Assembly (NCBI RefSeq): GCF_910584445.1
Contig: NZ_CAJUBO010000013.1
Location: forward strand, 30,133-72,814
Length of the DNA stretch: 42,682 nucleotides
Origin: an uncultured Desulfovibrio sp.
GTDB lineage: Bacteria > Desulfobacterota > Desulfovibrionia > Desulfovibrionales > Desulfovibrionaceae
Direction: 5' to 3'
A program made the position numbers and the translations under genes. The notes beneath the pieces are model-generated. The model was not told where the DNA came from. It searched no databases and worked only from the letters and a program-made list of their open reading frames with translations. Below are positions 1 to 11,316 of the stretch, in pieces (the first letter of the stretch is position 1; each line of letters opens with the position of its first letter).

Positions 1-1
1 C

Positions 2-235
2 ATCCTGGGGCTGGCGAGCGCCGCCGTTGCCGCCTGCCTGCTCCTGAGCGCGCGGCGCGCCGCGCCGCCGACCCCCGGGGAACAGCCGGAAGCGCAGGCC
101 GGGGGGACACGGGGTACGCGCGCGGACGGGACAGCCCCCCGCAAGGCCAGGGACGCCTGCTCCGCCGGGCCGTGCCGTTCCTCGCATGGACGCGGCGTAT
201 GGGCGCAGGCCGTTCCCTACGGGCGTCCTTCCTGA
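2..235 (+). CDS. C-terminal fragment of an unidentified membrane protein
   Basis: The window opens inside an open frame that runs to a TGA at 233-235. It begins with a hydrophobic stretch (ILGLASAAVAACLLLSARR) that looks like the last membrane helix of a small membrane protein, followed by a polar tail rich in Pro, Ala, Gly and Arg. The next gene resembles DUF883/YqjD-type proteins, which often sit beside a YqjE-like phage-holin-family membrane protein, so this could be the end of such a gene. That is inference from context. The fragment is too short and its tail too low in complexity to name, and a chance GC-rich open frame is possible. Confidence 0.35.
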   Translation: MLGLASAAVAACLLLSARRAAPPTPGEQPEAQAGGTRGTRADGTAPRKARDACSAGPCRSSHGRGVWAQAVPYGRPS

Positions 236-342
236 GTCCGAAACGTCCGCCCCCGTGCGCGCGGAGGGCGGCGGGATGCCCGCCCCGCGGCCATCCCGCG
301 GGCGGGGAACGGTTGTCGGGGAAACATGCATACGGAGAGCGT

Positions 343-603
343 GTGGATACTGCCATGCAAGACGTCAGCAGGGCCAAGGCGCGGTTTTTGCGCGCGGCGG
401 ACGCCGTTGCCCCGCTCGACTATGTGCGCGAGCATCCGCTGCGGAGCGTCGGCTGCTCGTTTCTGCTCGGCCTGGCCCTGAGCTTTCTGCGCCGGGGTCC
501 CGGCGGCCTTGCGCTGCTGCCCCTGGCGCTTCAGGCGACGGAACTGGCCGCCCGCCTCGGGCTGCTCGCCAGTCCGGAAACGCGGGAGCCGGCAGACGAC
601 TGA
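343..603 (+). CDS. Small DUF883/YqjD-like membrane-associated protein
   Basis: About 86 residues. The central part, PLDYVREHPLRSVGCSFLLG, matches the usual C-terminal pattern of the ElaB/YqjD/DUF883 group (an E-x-P-x-x-S-V-G turn followed by a glycine-rich membrane helix). The hydrophobic segments are about residues 38-50 and 55-72. The GTG at 343 is chosen because GGAG (334-337) lies 5 bases upstream; ATG 355 in the same frame is an alternative. Family members are inner-membrane proteins, some ribosome-associated, of poorly defined role. It ends 18 bases before tRNA-Arg. The family call is by eye and the function is unknown. Confidence 0.55.
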   Translation: MDTAMQDVSRAKARFLRAADAVAPLDYVREHPLRSVGCSFLLGLALSFLRRGPGGLALLPLALQATELAARLGLLASPETREPADD

Positions 604-621
604 AACGCGCCGCCATCCCAT

Positions 622-698
622 GCGCCCGTAGCTCAGCAGGATAGAGCAGGAGCCTTCTAAGCTCTTGGTCAGGGGTTCGACTCCCTTCGGGCGCGCCA
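622..698 (+). tRNA. tRNA-Arg (anticodon TCT)
   Basis: A full cloverleaf is visible. The acceptor stem is GCGCCCG (622-628) paired with CGGGCGC (688-694), followed by discriminator G and an encoded CCA (696-698). The D arm is GCTC...GAGC. The anticodon stem GGAGC/GCTCT holds the loop CTTCTAA with anticodon TCT, and the T arm contains GGTTCGACT. It reads AGA codons. A strong terminator follows directly. Confidence 0.95.
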
Positions 699-708
699 CA
701 GCAGACGA

Positions 709-743
709 CAGGCTTCCCATGGATGTGGGGAGCCTGTTTTTTT
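709..743 (+). terminator. Rho-independent terminator after tRNA-Arg
   Basis: CAGGCTTCCC and GGGGAGCCTG form a 10-bp stem (one T-G pair) around a short loop, followed by a run of seven or more T residues. It ends the tRNA-Arg transcript 11 bases after the CCA end. Confidence 0.85.
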
Positions 744-877
744 GTATGCCAGCGTCCGGGTAAAAATTTTTTTACAAAAAGGCTTGCGTTTTGCGCGCAA
801 TGCCGGTACAAAAATTTTGCCCCGCATGGGGTGGGGCGTTTTTCCCTGTTTCGGGGACAGAAGAAGAGGAAGGGACG

Positions 878-2425
878 ATGAAAAAACTGTGTACGCTTCT
901 GCTTGCCGCGGGCCTTGTCTTCGGGGCCGCCACCGGCGCGAGCGCCATTGATTTCCAGGCCAAGGGCCAGTGGCTCATGGGCTTCGGCGTTCAGGATACC
1001 AATTTCATCCACAAGACGCGTAATGCGGACGGCAAGAAATCCGCCACCAATACCGATGACAAGTTCGGCGCGGTGCAGCGGCTTCGCCTCCAGCTGGATG
1101 CCGTTGCCAGCGAGAGCCTCTCCGGCACGGTCGGCTTTGAGATCGGCACCACCACCTGGGGCCAGGCGGAGAGCGGCGGCGCCCTCGGCGCGGATGCCAC
1201 CAACGTCATCAGGCTCAAGCGCGCCTATATCGACTGGATGGTTCCCGAGACGGACCTCAAGTTCCGCATGGGCATCCAGGGCGTGACCCTGCCCAACGTG
1301 GCCGGCGGTTCCGCCGTCATGGACACGGATGTGGCCGCCATCACCGCCAACTACAAGTTCAACGACGCCGTTTCGCTGACCGCCCTGTGGGCGCGTCCGC
1401 TCAACGACAACTTTGACGGCAACCGCACGATTGGACGCCATGACTCCAACCGCGCGGGCTACCTCGACAATCTGGATCTCTTCAGCCTCATGGTGCCCGT
1501 CACCCTGGACGGCTTCTCCATCACGCCCTGGGCCATGCTCGGCATGAAGGGCGCCAACTCCATGGAAGGCATCGCGAAGTGGCAGGGCCGCAGCAGCGAG
1601 AACGGCTTCTCGACGAGGGACGGCAACCCGAACTACAGCCTCTATCCTTATCCGGGGCTTGCGGGCCGCAACAATATCGGCGGCACCAGCAAGGGCTACG
1701 GCACCCTGTTCTGGGCCGGTCTGCCCTTCGCCATCACGGCCTTTGATCCGCTGAACATCGAGGTGGACCTCAACTACGGCTACTCCGAGCCTATGGGCCG
1801 GTACTGGGCCTCCAAGAACGGCGTCGCCAAACGCTCCAGCACCGAGCGTCAGGGCTGGCTGGCAAAGGCCCTTGTGGAATACAAGATGGACTGGGGTGTT
1901 CCCGGCATCTTCGGCTGGTATGGCTCCGGCGACGACGGCAACCCCAAGAACGGTTCCGAGCGCATGCCTTCCGTCGTGCCCATGGGCAACTTCACCTCCT
2001 TCATGGGCGACGGCAACTACGGCTGGGCCTGGCAGGACTTCTGCCTTGACTATTCCGGCACCTGGGGCATCGGCCTTCAGGTCCGCGACATGAGCTTTGT
2101 GGAAGATCTCTCCCACACCTTCCGCGTGGCCTACTGGGGCGGCACCAACAGCACCGGTATGGTCAAGTACATGGAAAATTCCTGGGCCTGGAACGACGGC
2201 ATGGGCAGCAACACCGGCCCGTACCTGACCACCAACGACGGCCTGCTCGAGTTCAACCTCGTCAACAACTACAAGATGTACGAGAATTTCGACATCAACC
2301 TCGAACTCGGCTACATCGCCAACTTCGTGGACAACGACACCTGGAAGAAGGCGGGCGCCCGCAATACCTCCTTCCAGAAGCAGGATGTCTGGAAGGCCGA
2401 AGTCATCTTCGCCTACAGCTTCTAG
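878..2425 (+). CDS. Outer-membrane homotrimeric porin (Desulfovibrio type)
   Basis: 515 residues. The start is ATG 878, preceded by the purine-rich site AAGAGGAAGGGA; upstream in-frame starts would add sequence before an obvious signal peptide. MKKLCTLLLAAGLVFGAATG with an A-S-A cleavage site near residue 24 gives Sec export. The mature protein has alternating amphipathic strands rich in Gly, Asn, Trp and Tyr (for example YGYSEPMGRYW) and ends in a C-terminal Phe (VIFAYSF), the usual outer-membrane insertion signal. This matches the abundant trimeric porins of Desulfovibrio, which let small solutes cross the outer membrane. It stands alone between two terminators. Family confidence is high; ion or substrate selectivity cannot be read. 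Confidence 0.88.
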   Translation: MKKLCTLLLAAGLVFGAATGASAIDFQAKGQWLMGFGVQDTNFIHKTRNADGKKSATNTDDKFGAVQRLRLQLDAVASESLSGTVGFEIGTTTWGQAESGGALGADATNVIRLKRAYIDWMVPETDLKFRMGIQGVTLPNVAGGSAVMDTDVAAITANYKFNDAVSLTALWARPLNDNFDGNRTIGRHDSNRAGYLDNLDLFSLMVPVTLDGFSITPWAMLGMKGANSMEGIAKWQGRSSENGFSTRDGNPNYSLYPYPGLAGRNNIGGTSKGYGTLFWAGLPFAITAFDPLNIEVDLNYGYSEPMGRYWASKNGVAKRSSTERQGWLAKALVEYKMDWGVPGIFGWYGSGDDGNPKNGSERMPSVVPMGNFTSFMGDGNYGWAWQDFCLDYSGTWGIGLQVRDMSFVEDLSHTFRVAYWGGTNSTGMVKYMENSWAWNDGMGSNTGPYLTTNDGLLEFNLVNNYKMYENFDINLELGYIANFVDNDTWKKAGARNTSFQKQDVWKAEVIFAYSF

Positions 2426-2460
2426 TGTCTGTCGGCAAACGCCGACACGAACGAAAGAAC

Positions 2461-2496
2461 GCAAAAACGGGGAGCCGGAAGGCTCCCCGTTTTTGC
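2461..2496. terminator. Bidirectional terminator between porin and zraP-like gene
   Basis: A perfect 16-bp stem (GCAAAAACGGGGAGCC with its complement) encloses a GGAA tetraloop. The T run on each strand makes it a rho-independent terminator in both directions. It serves the porin (plus) and the convergent zraP-like gene (minus). Confidence 0.92.
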
Positions 2497-2551
2497 ATGT
2501 TCAGGAGGAGGCGTTGCGGGGCGGAGGGGCGCCCCGCGTCATCTTCTGGCT

Positions 2552-3100
2552 CTAGTTCCAGCAGCCCCCGCGCGGGCCGTAGCCGCCATGGTGGCCGCCG
2601 CGGCGCCCGTGGTGGTAGCCGTAGCCGTAGCCGTGGCCGTCCGGACCCCAGCAGGGACCGTAGCCCGGGCCATAGCCGGGTCCGCCGTAGCCGGGTCCAG
2701 GCCGTCCCTGGGGCGCGGGCGCGGCATAGGCGTCCGCCGGGATGCCTTCCTTGGCGAGTTTGGCGCGCAGGTCCACGCGGGCGGCCATCAGCTTGCCGCG
2801 CAGTTCGCCGATGTCACGCGAAAGGGACTCGATCTTGCCCTTGTCGGGTTCGGGGCTGGCAAGCTGGGCGTCCAGTTCCGCGCGCTTGGCGCGCAACGCG
2901 TCGCGGAGGGCGTTGGTGCCGGCGAGGCTTTCGGAATGGAGCTTTTGGGCCGTGGCCTGCTGCTCGGGGGAAAGCCCGGGGTAGGCGTAGGCATCGGGGC
3001 GGTAGTCACGGCCGTTGGCGGCTTCCGCCGCGCCGGCCACGCCAAGGGCCAGGATGCCGGCCAGGGCCAGGGTGGTGATGCGTTTGCTGAGCATGGTCAT
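2552..3100 (-). CDS. zraP: ZraP/CpxP-like periplasmic metal-binding chaperone
   Basis: 182 residues. The signal peptide is about residues 1-27 (TTLALAGILALGVAGAAEAA). A Spy/ZraP-type helical region follows: LSPEQQATAQKLHSES, then long Arg/Lys/Glu helices to about residue 120. The C-terminal third is Gly, Tyr and His rich (several HH pairs) with two Cys, plausible as a metal-binding tail. ZraP proteins bind zinc in the periplasm, act as chaperones and tune the ZraSR system. Here the gene is divergent from a ZraS/ZraR-like pair and carries its own sigma-54 promoter at 3164-3178, the arrangement known for zraP. The start at 3100 has GAGG six bases upstream; ATG 3094 is an alternative. Metal specificity is inferred from the family. 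Confidence 0.75.
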   Translation of the reverse strand: MTMLSKRITTLALAGILALGVAGAAEAANGRDYRPDAYAYPGLSPEQQATAQKLHSESLAGTNALRDALRAKRAELDAQLASPEPDKGKIESLSRDIGELRGKLMAARVDLRAKLAKEGIPADAYAAPAPQGRPGPGYGGPGYGPGYGPCWGPDGHGYGYGYHHGRRGGHHGGYGPRGGCWN

Positions 3101-3163
3101 GATGTTCCTCGTTGCTGAAGTTTGGGGCGCATGTGGCGCCGGAATTCCTGTGGCCGCCTTATA

Positions 3164-3178
3164 GCAAGCGCCATGCCA
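3164..3178 (-). promoter_or_regulatory. Sigma-54 promoter of the zraP-like gene
   Basis: On the minus strand the sequence is TGGCATGGCGCTTGC, matching the -24/-12 consensus TGGCAC-N5-TTGC with correct spacing and one change (T for C at the sixth position). The predicted start near 3152 gives a leader of about 50 bases. Directly upstream on the same strand is a very AT-rich patch (about 3179-3222) in an otherwise GC-rich region, suitable for bending or IHF binding. The likely activator is the ZraR-like regulator encoded divergently. Confidence 0.8.
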
Positions 3179-3280
3179 TTATATATAATATACTGAAAGA
3201 AAAGATAAATTTCAAAAATTTGTCCCGCCGCCTTGCGTGCTGGGTGCGGATTGTGTACCCTTTTTACCCAGAGGCGGTCC

Positions 3281-5169
3281 ATGGTGAGTAAAAAGGATAC
3301 GGATCCCGAAAAAGCGGATACTTTCGACACGGTCGCGCCCGGCGTGCCGCGCGCAAGGGCGCGGCGCGGGGATGCGGTCCTCCCTTCCCCCGCGTCCCCG
3401 CCGTTCCGGCAGCAGCTTCTCCTGCTGGCGGGGCTTGCGCTGGCGGGGCTTTGCATCGCCGTCCTCGTCATCACGCGCGCTGTGGAGCGCGAGCGGGAGC
3501 AGATGCTGGCGGCCATCCATGGCCGCGCCGATTCCCTCGTCTGGGCGCTGGAGGGGAGCGCGCGCTTTCTGGACCCGGGACCCCACGGGAACGGCATGCT
3601 GGCGCGTCTGGCGGAAGAGGTGGCCCGGCAGCCGGGCGTGGCCTGGATCGCCATCACCGACGGCGCGGGCCGCATCCTTGCGGACAGCAATCCCGAGCTG
3701 GCAGGCTCGGTGCTCTACACGCCGGAGGAACTGCGCCGCCTGGCGCCGGGCAGCCTGACGCAGGGCCGCTTCAGCCCGGACGACCCCTCCATCTATGAGA
3801 CCTGGCGCCTGTTCGCCCCCGGCCGCCTGCGCGGCGTGCACGGACGGCACGAAGGGACGCGCCCCGGCCCGGAACGGGCGGCCCGCTGCATTTTTGTGGC
3901 CCTGGATGTGACGGGCATGGAGGAACGGCTGGAGGAATATGTCCTCCACCTCTGGTTCATGGCCGGGCTTGTCCTGGTGGCGGCGCTGGCGACAACCGCG
4001 CTGGGGCTGCTCTTTCAGCGCTACCGTTCCTCGCGGCGCCGGCTGGCGGATGCCGAGGCTCTGGCCGCCCAGGTGGTGCGGAACTATCCCGCCGGGCTGG
4101 TCGTGCTCGACACGGCGGGCGACGTGCGTCTGTGCAATGCCCGCGCCCGCGCCCTGCTCGGCATGGAAGCGGCGGATGCGGCGCGGGACGCCGCCGGGCG
4201 GGGGGCGCCGGACACGATGGCGGCGCGCCTGGCCGGGACCGGGCTTGACTGGTCCGCGCTCATGGCCGAGCTGGACGGCGGCGTCCCGCTCCTGGAGCGC
4301 GAGCTGGAGCTGGGGCGGCCGCAGGGCGCGCCGCTGCCGGTGCAGCTGACGGCCGCGCGCCTGTCCGGCGCCGGGCATGAGCCTCTGGGCTATCTGTTCG
4401 CCCTGCGCGACCTGGGCGAGATCCGCAGTCTCCAGCGCCAGCTCCGGCAGCACGAGCGTCTTTCGGCCCTGGGCAATCTGGCGGCGGGCCTGGCGCACGA
4501 GATCCGCAATCCATTAAGCTCCATCCGGGGCTATGCCACCTATCTGACGGAGCGGCTGCGCGACGACCCGCTCGGCCATGCCACGGGCCAGGTGCTCATT
4601 GAGGAAACGGAGCGCCTGAACCGCGTGCTTTCCGACCTGCTCAGTCTGGCGCGGCCGCGCGAGCTGGCGCGCGCTCCGGCCAGCCTGGGCGCCGTGCTTT
4701 CTCGGGTGGTGGCCGTGGCCGCGCCGGACGCCGCGGAAAAGGGCGTGCGTCTGCGCCTCCGCCTGCCGGAAGGCGGGACGGATGCGGCAGAGGTGGATGC
4801 GGACCGGCTCATGCAGGCGGTGCTCAATCTGGTCATCAACGCCATCCAGGCCACGGACGCGGGCGGCGAAGTGGAGGTGGCGCTCGCGCGCGGGCGCGGC
4901 CCGGAACAGGCGCGGGACTGCTGGCGCATCAGCGTGCGCGACACGGGCTGCGGCATGTCGGCATCCACGACGGCCCAGATCTTCACGCCCTATTTCAGCA
5001 CCAAGGCCGGCGGCACGGGCCTGGGCCTGAGCATCGCCCGCCAGATCGTGGAACAGCATGGCGGCGAGATCAGCGCCGGCAGCCTGCCCGGGCGCGGCAC
5101 CACCATGACCATCCTGCTGCCGGACGGAAGCGGCGGCGCATGCCGGGCGCGCCCGGCGGAGGGCGCGGC

Positions 5170-5173
<4 letters not shown>
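3281..5173 (+). CDS. zraS: ZraS/HydH-like membrane sensor histidine kinase
   Basis: 630 residues from ATG 3281, chosen because GAGG lies six bases upstream. Layout: TM1 about 44-66; a periplasmic sensor region 67-220; TM2 about 223-246; a PAS-like domain about 265-375 (NYPAGLVVLDTAGDVRLCNA); HisKA with phospho-acceptor H406 in LAHEIRNPLSS; then HATPase_c with an N box (NLVINAIQATDAGGE), DTGCGM and GTGLGLSIARQIVEQHGG. It should sense a periplasmic signal (in the known system zinc or envelope stress) and phosphorylate the regulator encoded next. Its stop overlaps the start of that regulator (ATGA), so the two are translationally coupled. A weak sigma-70-like site (TTGCGT, 17 bases, TACCCT) lies at 3233-3261. 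Confidence 0.85.
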
Positions 5174-6636
<1,463 letters not shown>

Positions 6637-6640
6637 GGGG

Positions 6641-7174
6641 ATGGCGGTCATTTTTCTCGTGGGGGGCCGCGGCGCGGGCAAGACCACCGTGGGCCGGGCG
6701 CTGGCGCTGCGCCTCGGGTGCGCGTTCACGGACATGGACCAGTTCCTTTGCGGACGCGCGGGCATGAGCGTGGCGGACATTGTGGCGGCCGAAGGCTGGA
6801 GCGGCTTCCGCGCCCGGGAAAGCGCGGCCCTGCGCGAGGCCGCGGCGAGCGCGGCGCTGCTCCCAACGGGGGCGGTCATCGCCACCGGCGGCGGCATCGT
6901 TCTGGACGCGGGCAACCGGAGCTTTCTTTGCGCGAACGGCGTGGTCTTCTGGCTCTCGCTGCCGCCGGAGGCCGCGGCCGCGCGCCTTGCGGCCAGTCCG
7001 CTGGCAGCGCAGCGGCCGTCGCTTACCGGGCGGAGCATGCTGGAGGAGCTGCGCGAGGTGCTGGCGGAGCGCGCCCCCCTCTATGCCGCCTGCGCGCACC
7101 ATACGGTGGACGCCTCGGCATCCCCGGACGCGGTCTGCGCGGCCGTCCTGCGTCTGCTGCCGGGCGCGGCATGA
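6641..7174 (+). CDS. aroL: Shikimate kinase (AroL type)
   Basis: 177 residues. It phosphorylates shikimate at O3 with ATP in the chorismate pathway (cytoplasm). Walker A is GGRGAGKTTVG near the N terminus. The shikimate-binding parts are visible: DMDQFL, GFRARESAALRE and the ATGGGIVLD loop, then RPSLTG in the lid region. The order and spacing resemble E. coli AroL (FRARE, ATGGGI, RPTLTG) more than AroK. The start at 6641 follows GGTGAGGGG and lies four bases after the regulator stop, so expression may be coupled to zraSR, an odd partner for a housekeeping enzyme. Confidence 0.9.
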   Translation: MAVIFLVGGRGAGKTTVGRALALRLGCAFTDMDQFLCGRAGMSVADIVAAEGWSGFRARESAALREAAASAALLPTGAVIATGGGIVLDAGNRSFLCANGVVFWLSLPPEAAAARLAASPLAAQRPSLTGRSMLEELREVLAERAPLYAACAHHTVDASASPDAVCAAVLRLLPGAA

Positions 7175-7227
7175 GCGGTCGCCGGCAACTTTTTTTCGTA
7201 TTTTGCCATATTTGTTCCCAATACCCT

Positions 7228-7256
7228 TTGACATAATCCTGACAGGGGGCTATGGT
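7228..7256 (+). promoter_or_regulatory. Sigma-70 promoter of the atp operon
   Basis: TTGACA (7228-7233), exactly 17 bases, then TATGGT (7251-7256). The -35 is perfect and the -10 matches four of six. It lies about 40 bases upstream of the first atp gene, in a short, less GC-rich gap. Confidence 0.8.
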
Positions 7257-7297
7257 ACGGGAGCTTTTTCACCCATTGTCATTGCAGGGGGCCGTGC

Positions 7298-7720
7298 ATG
7301 CTGGACCTGAATATCACCCTCCTTTTTCAGCTGGCGAATTTCTTCATTGCCCTCTTTGTGCTCAATCTCCTTCTTATCCGGCCTGTCCGCGAAATCATCA
7401 AAAAACGCAACGGCATCATGGACGGCATGGCCGCGGAGGCCGATGCCTTCAATGCCGAGGCCACGGAAAAGCTCAACGCCTATGAGGCGGAGCTGGCCCG
7501 CGCCCGGCAGCAGGCGGGCCTTGCCCGCGAGGAAGGCCGCCAGTCCGGCCTGAACGAGCAGCAGGATATCGTGGGCGAGGCGCAGCAGAGCGCGCGCCAG
7601 CTGCTCGCGGAGAACCGCTCGGCCCTGCGCGGCCAGGCCGAGGCGGCCCTGAACGAGCTTCGCAACGGCATCAGCGATTTTTCCGCCAGGCTCGGCAACC
7701 GTCTGCTCGGCAATTCCTAG
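7298..7720 (+). CDS. atpF': ATP synthase subunit b' (peripheral stalk)
   Basis: 140 residues. One N-terminal membrane helix (about 5-28, ITLLFQLANFFIALFVLNLLLI) followed by RPVREIIKKRN, typical of b-type stalk subunits, then a long charged coiled coil to the C terminus with many Ala, Glu, Arg and Gln. It pairs with the second b subunit encoded next to form the heterodimeric outer stalk of the F1Fo ATP synthase. Two b-type genes in tandem are usual for Desulfovibrio. It is the first gene of the operon, just after the promoter at 7228. GCAGGGGG serves as the ribosome site. Confidence 0.9.
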   Translation: MLDLNITLLFQLANFFIALFVLNLLLIRPVREIIKKRNGIMDGMAAEADAFNAEATEKLNAYEAELARARQQAGLAREEGRQSGLNEQQDIVGEAQQSARQLLAENRSALRGQAEAALNELRNGISDFSARLGNRLLGNS

Positions 7721-7744
7721 GCACTGGCACACACGGGTCCGCAG

Positions 7745-8356
7745 ATGATGAACGCAGACCGCAACGGGGGGTGCGTCTTGAGCAAGAGAACTTTCCGCAA
7801 CTTCCTTCCCGCTTTCCTGGCCGGTCTTCTGGTCCTGGCGGGCGCGGCCGAGGTCCTTGCCGCGGAAGGGCATCCGGCCCCGCGCTGGGGCGACTTTGCC
7901 TGGCGGGTGGTGAACCTCGTGGTCTTTGTGGGCATCCTCTGGTATTTCGTGGGCGGTCTCGCCAAGCGCTTCTTCAGGGGGCGGCGCCAGACCATCAAGG
8001 ATACCCTGGACGAGCTGGAAAAACGCCGTGGCGAGGCGCGCGAACATCTCGCGGCCATTGAGGCGCGCATCGCCAACCTTGAGGCCGAGCGCCGGGCCAT
8101 CCTTGAGGAAAGCAAGGAACAGGCGGCGCGGCTCAGGCAGAACATCGTGGACGAAGCCCGCCGACAGGCCGGGCAGATCGTGGAGCAGGCGCGCCGTGCC
8201 GCGGAAAACGAGGGACGTGCCCTGCGCGACCAGGTGCGTTCCACCCTGGCCGACGAAATCGTGGAGGCAACGGAAAAGGCCCTGCGCGGCAAGCTCACCG
8301 AGCAGGACCATGACCGGCTCATCGCCAACTCTCTGGACAAGGTGGTGCTGCGTTGA
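7745..8356 (+). CDS. atpF: ATP synthase subunit b
   Basis: 203 residues as given. An N-terminal hydrophobic segment (about 21-38) looks like a signal peptide ending LAAEGHP, followed by a second membrane helix (about 49-66, RVVNLVVFVGILWYFVGG). A long Glu/Arg/Ala coiled coil then runs to the C terminus. Extra N-terminal signal-like segments are common in delta-proteobacterial b subunits. The start is uncertain: ATG 7745 has a poor ribosome site, whereas TTG 7778 has GGGGGG six bases upstream and would give about 192 residues. The stop overlaps the TTG start of atpH (TTGA). Confidence 0.88.
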   Translation: MMNADRNGGCVLSKRTFRNFLPAFLAGLLVLAGAAEVLAAEGHPAPRWGDFAWRVVNLVVFVGILWYFVGGLAKRFFRGRRQTIKDTLDELEKRRGEAREHLAAIEARIANLEAERRAILEESKEQAARLRQNIVDEARRQAGQIVEQARRAAENEGRALRDQVRSTLADEIVEATEKALRGKLTEQDHDRLIANSLDKVVLR

Positions 8357-8904
8357 CCGACACCGTTGTTGCGAGAAGGTACGCCAATGCCCTGTTTTCG
8401 CTGGGCAGGCGTGAGGGGGGCGACACCCTGGCAAAACGCGGGGCCTGCCTCGCGGCCCTGGGGGATCTTGTCGCCGGGGAACCGAAGCTGGGCGCTGTGC
8501 TGAAAAGCCCGGTCGTCGGCGTGGAGGAAAAGAAGGGCGTGCTGGGCGCACTGCTGGAAAAGCTCGGCGCCGACCAGACCATGCGGAATTTCTGCTTTCT
8601 TCTGGCTGACAAGGAGCGCCTTGCCTCCCTGCGCCAGATCGCCGGCTGGTACGGCATCCTCCTCGACGAGGCCAACGGGGTCCTGCGGGGCAGGGTGATC
8701 ACCGCCGTCAAGCTCTCCAAGGCCAAGCGGGAGCAGCTGCGGGCCGAGCTGGCGAAGAAGAGCGGCGGCGACATCGAACTGGCCTTCAGCGTGGACCCGG
8801 AGATCCTCGGGGGCATGGTGCTCGCCGTGGGGGACAAGGTGCTGGATTCGAGTCTGCGCGCGCAGCTGGGGATCCTCCGCGAGACTTTCAAGAGGGGTGT
8901 GTAG
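8353..8904 (+). CDS. atpH: ATP synthase subunit delta
   Basis: 183 residues. It starts with TTG at 8353, overlapping the atpF stop. The N terminus TDTVVARRYANALFSLGRR is the family's opening signature, and the C-terminal region (GRVITAVKLSKAKREQLRAEL ... DPEILGGMVLAVGDKVLDSS) is the conserved OSCP/delta core. The protein links the top of F1 to the b stalk. The UUG start with full overlap implies translation coupled to atpF. The gene ends one base before the atpA ATG. Confidence 0.92.
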   Translation: MTDTVVARRYANALFSLGRREGGDTLAKRGACLAALGDLVAGEPKLGAVLKSPVVGVEEKKGVLGALLEKLGADQTMRNFCFLLADKERLASLRQIAGWYGILLDEANGVLRGRVITAVKLSKAKREQLRAELAKKSGGDIELAFSVDPEILGGMVLAVGDKVLDSSLRAQLGILRETFKRGV

Positions 8905-10413
<1,509 letters not shown>

Positions 10414-10428
10414 GCGCGGGAGAGCCGG

Positions 10429-11307
10429 ATGCCATCGCTCAAAGACGTAAAAATGAAGATCGTGGGTGTCGGCAAGACCAAGCAGATCACCAAGGCCATG
10501 GGCATGGTGGCCTCGGCCAAGCTGCGCGGCGCCCAGAGCCGCATCGAGCGCTTCCGCCCGTATGCCGCCAAGTACCGCCAGGTCATCGGCGAGCTTGCGG
10601 CCAAGGTGGATGGCGTGAGCCACCCCCTGCTCACCGAGCATGAGGAGAAAAAGCGCTGCTGCATCATCCTCGTCACCTCCGACAGGGGGCTGTGCGGCGG
10701 TTTCAATGCGGGCATCATCGCCGAGGGGCTTCGGCTCGCGCGGGAACGGACGGCGGAAGGCATGGAGGTGAGCTTTCTCTGCGTGGGCAGGAAAGGCCGC
10801 GACGCCATCCGCAAGAGCGGTTTCGCCCTGGGCACGTCCTTTGGCGACCGCATGGGCAGCGTGGACTTCCCGCTGGCAAGCGCGGTGGCCGTGGAGGTCA
10901 TCCACGCCTATGAGAAACTGGAGCTGGACGAAGTGTGGCTCGTGTATGGCGAGTTCCTCTCCATGGCAAAGCAGCCGCCGGCATCCCTGCGTCTGCTGCC
11001 GCTCAAGGCGCCCGGCGCGGAGAGCGGGCCGGACTCCGGACCCCAGTGCGAATATGTCTATGAGCCGAGCGAGGCCAAGCTCCTGGAGGATCTTCTGCCG
11101 CGCTACGTCAAGGTGCAGGTGTACAGCGGCCTGCTGGACACGGCGGCCAGCGAGCATGCCGCGCGCATGGCCGCCATGGACAACGCCACGCGCAACTGCG
11201 ACGAGCTCATCAACACCCTGACCCTGCTCTACAACAAGACCCGGCAGGCCTCCATCACCAGCGAACTCATCGACATCGTCGGCGGCGCGGAAGCGCTCAA
11301 GGGCTAA
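10429..11307 (+). CDS. atpG: ATP synthase subunit gamma (rotor shaft)
   Basis: 292 residues. The two long helices that fill the F1 core are clear: N-terminal MPSLKDVKMKIVGVGKTKQI with KAMGMVASAKLRGAQ, and C-terminal MAAMDNATRNCDELINTLTL...NKTRQASITSELIDIVGGAEAL. The central Rossmann-like part contains the SDRGLCGGFN signature. It transmits rotation from the c ring to the alpha/beta hexamer. It lies 15 bases after atpA and 9 bases before atpD. Confidence 0.96.
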   Translation: MPSLKDVKMKIVGVGKTKQITKAMGMVASAKLRGAQSRIERFRPYAAKYRQVIGELAAKVDGVSHPLLTEHEEKKRCCIILVTSDRGLCGGFNAGIIAEGLRLARERTAEGMEVSFLCVGRKGRDAIRKSGFALGTSFGDRMGSVDFPLASAVAVEVIHAYEKLELDEVWLVYGEFLSMAKQPPASLRLLPLKAPGAESGPDSGPQCEYVYEPSEAKLLEDLLPRYVKVQVYSGLLDTAASEHAARMAAMDNATRNCDELINTLTLLYNKTRQASITSELIDIVGGAEALKG

Positions 11308-11316
11308 GGAGCGAAC

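Noticed and set aside
622..698. tRNA-Arg as an integration site for a mobile element
   Set aside because: No integrase gene and no repeated 3' end of the tRNA is found in the window.
365..2464. A minus-strand open frame opposite the porin and the tRNA
   Set aside because: It runs through tRNA-Arg, its terminator and the porin gene. The porin has a signal peptide and a C-terminal Phe, so this is a shadow.
3220..3240. Sigma-54 promoter for zraS (TGTCCCGCCGCCTTGC)
   Set aside because: The GG of the -24 element is absent and the spacing to TTGC is one base too long.
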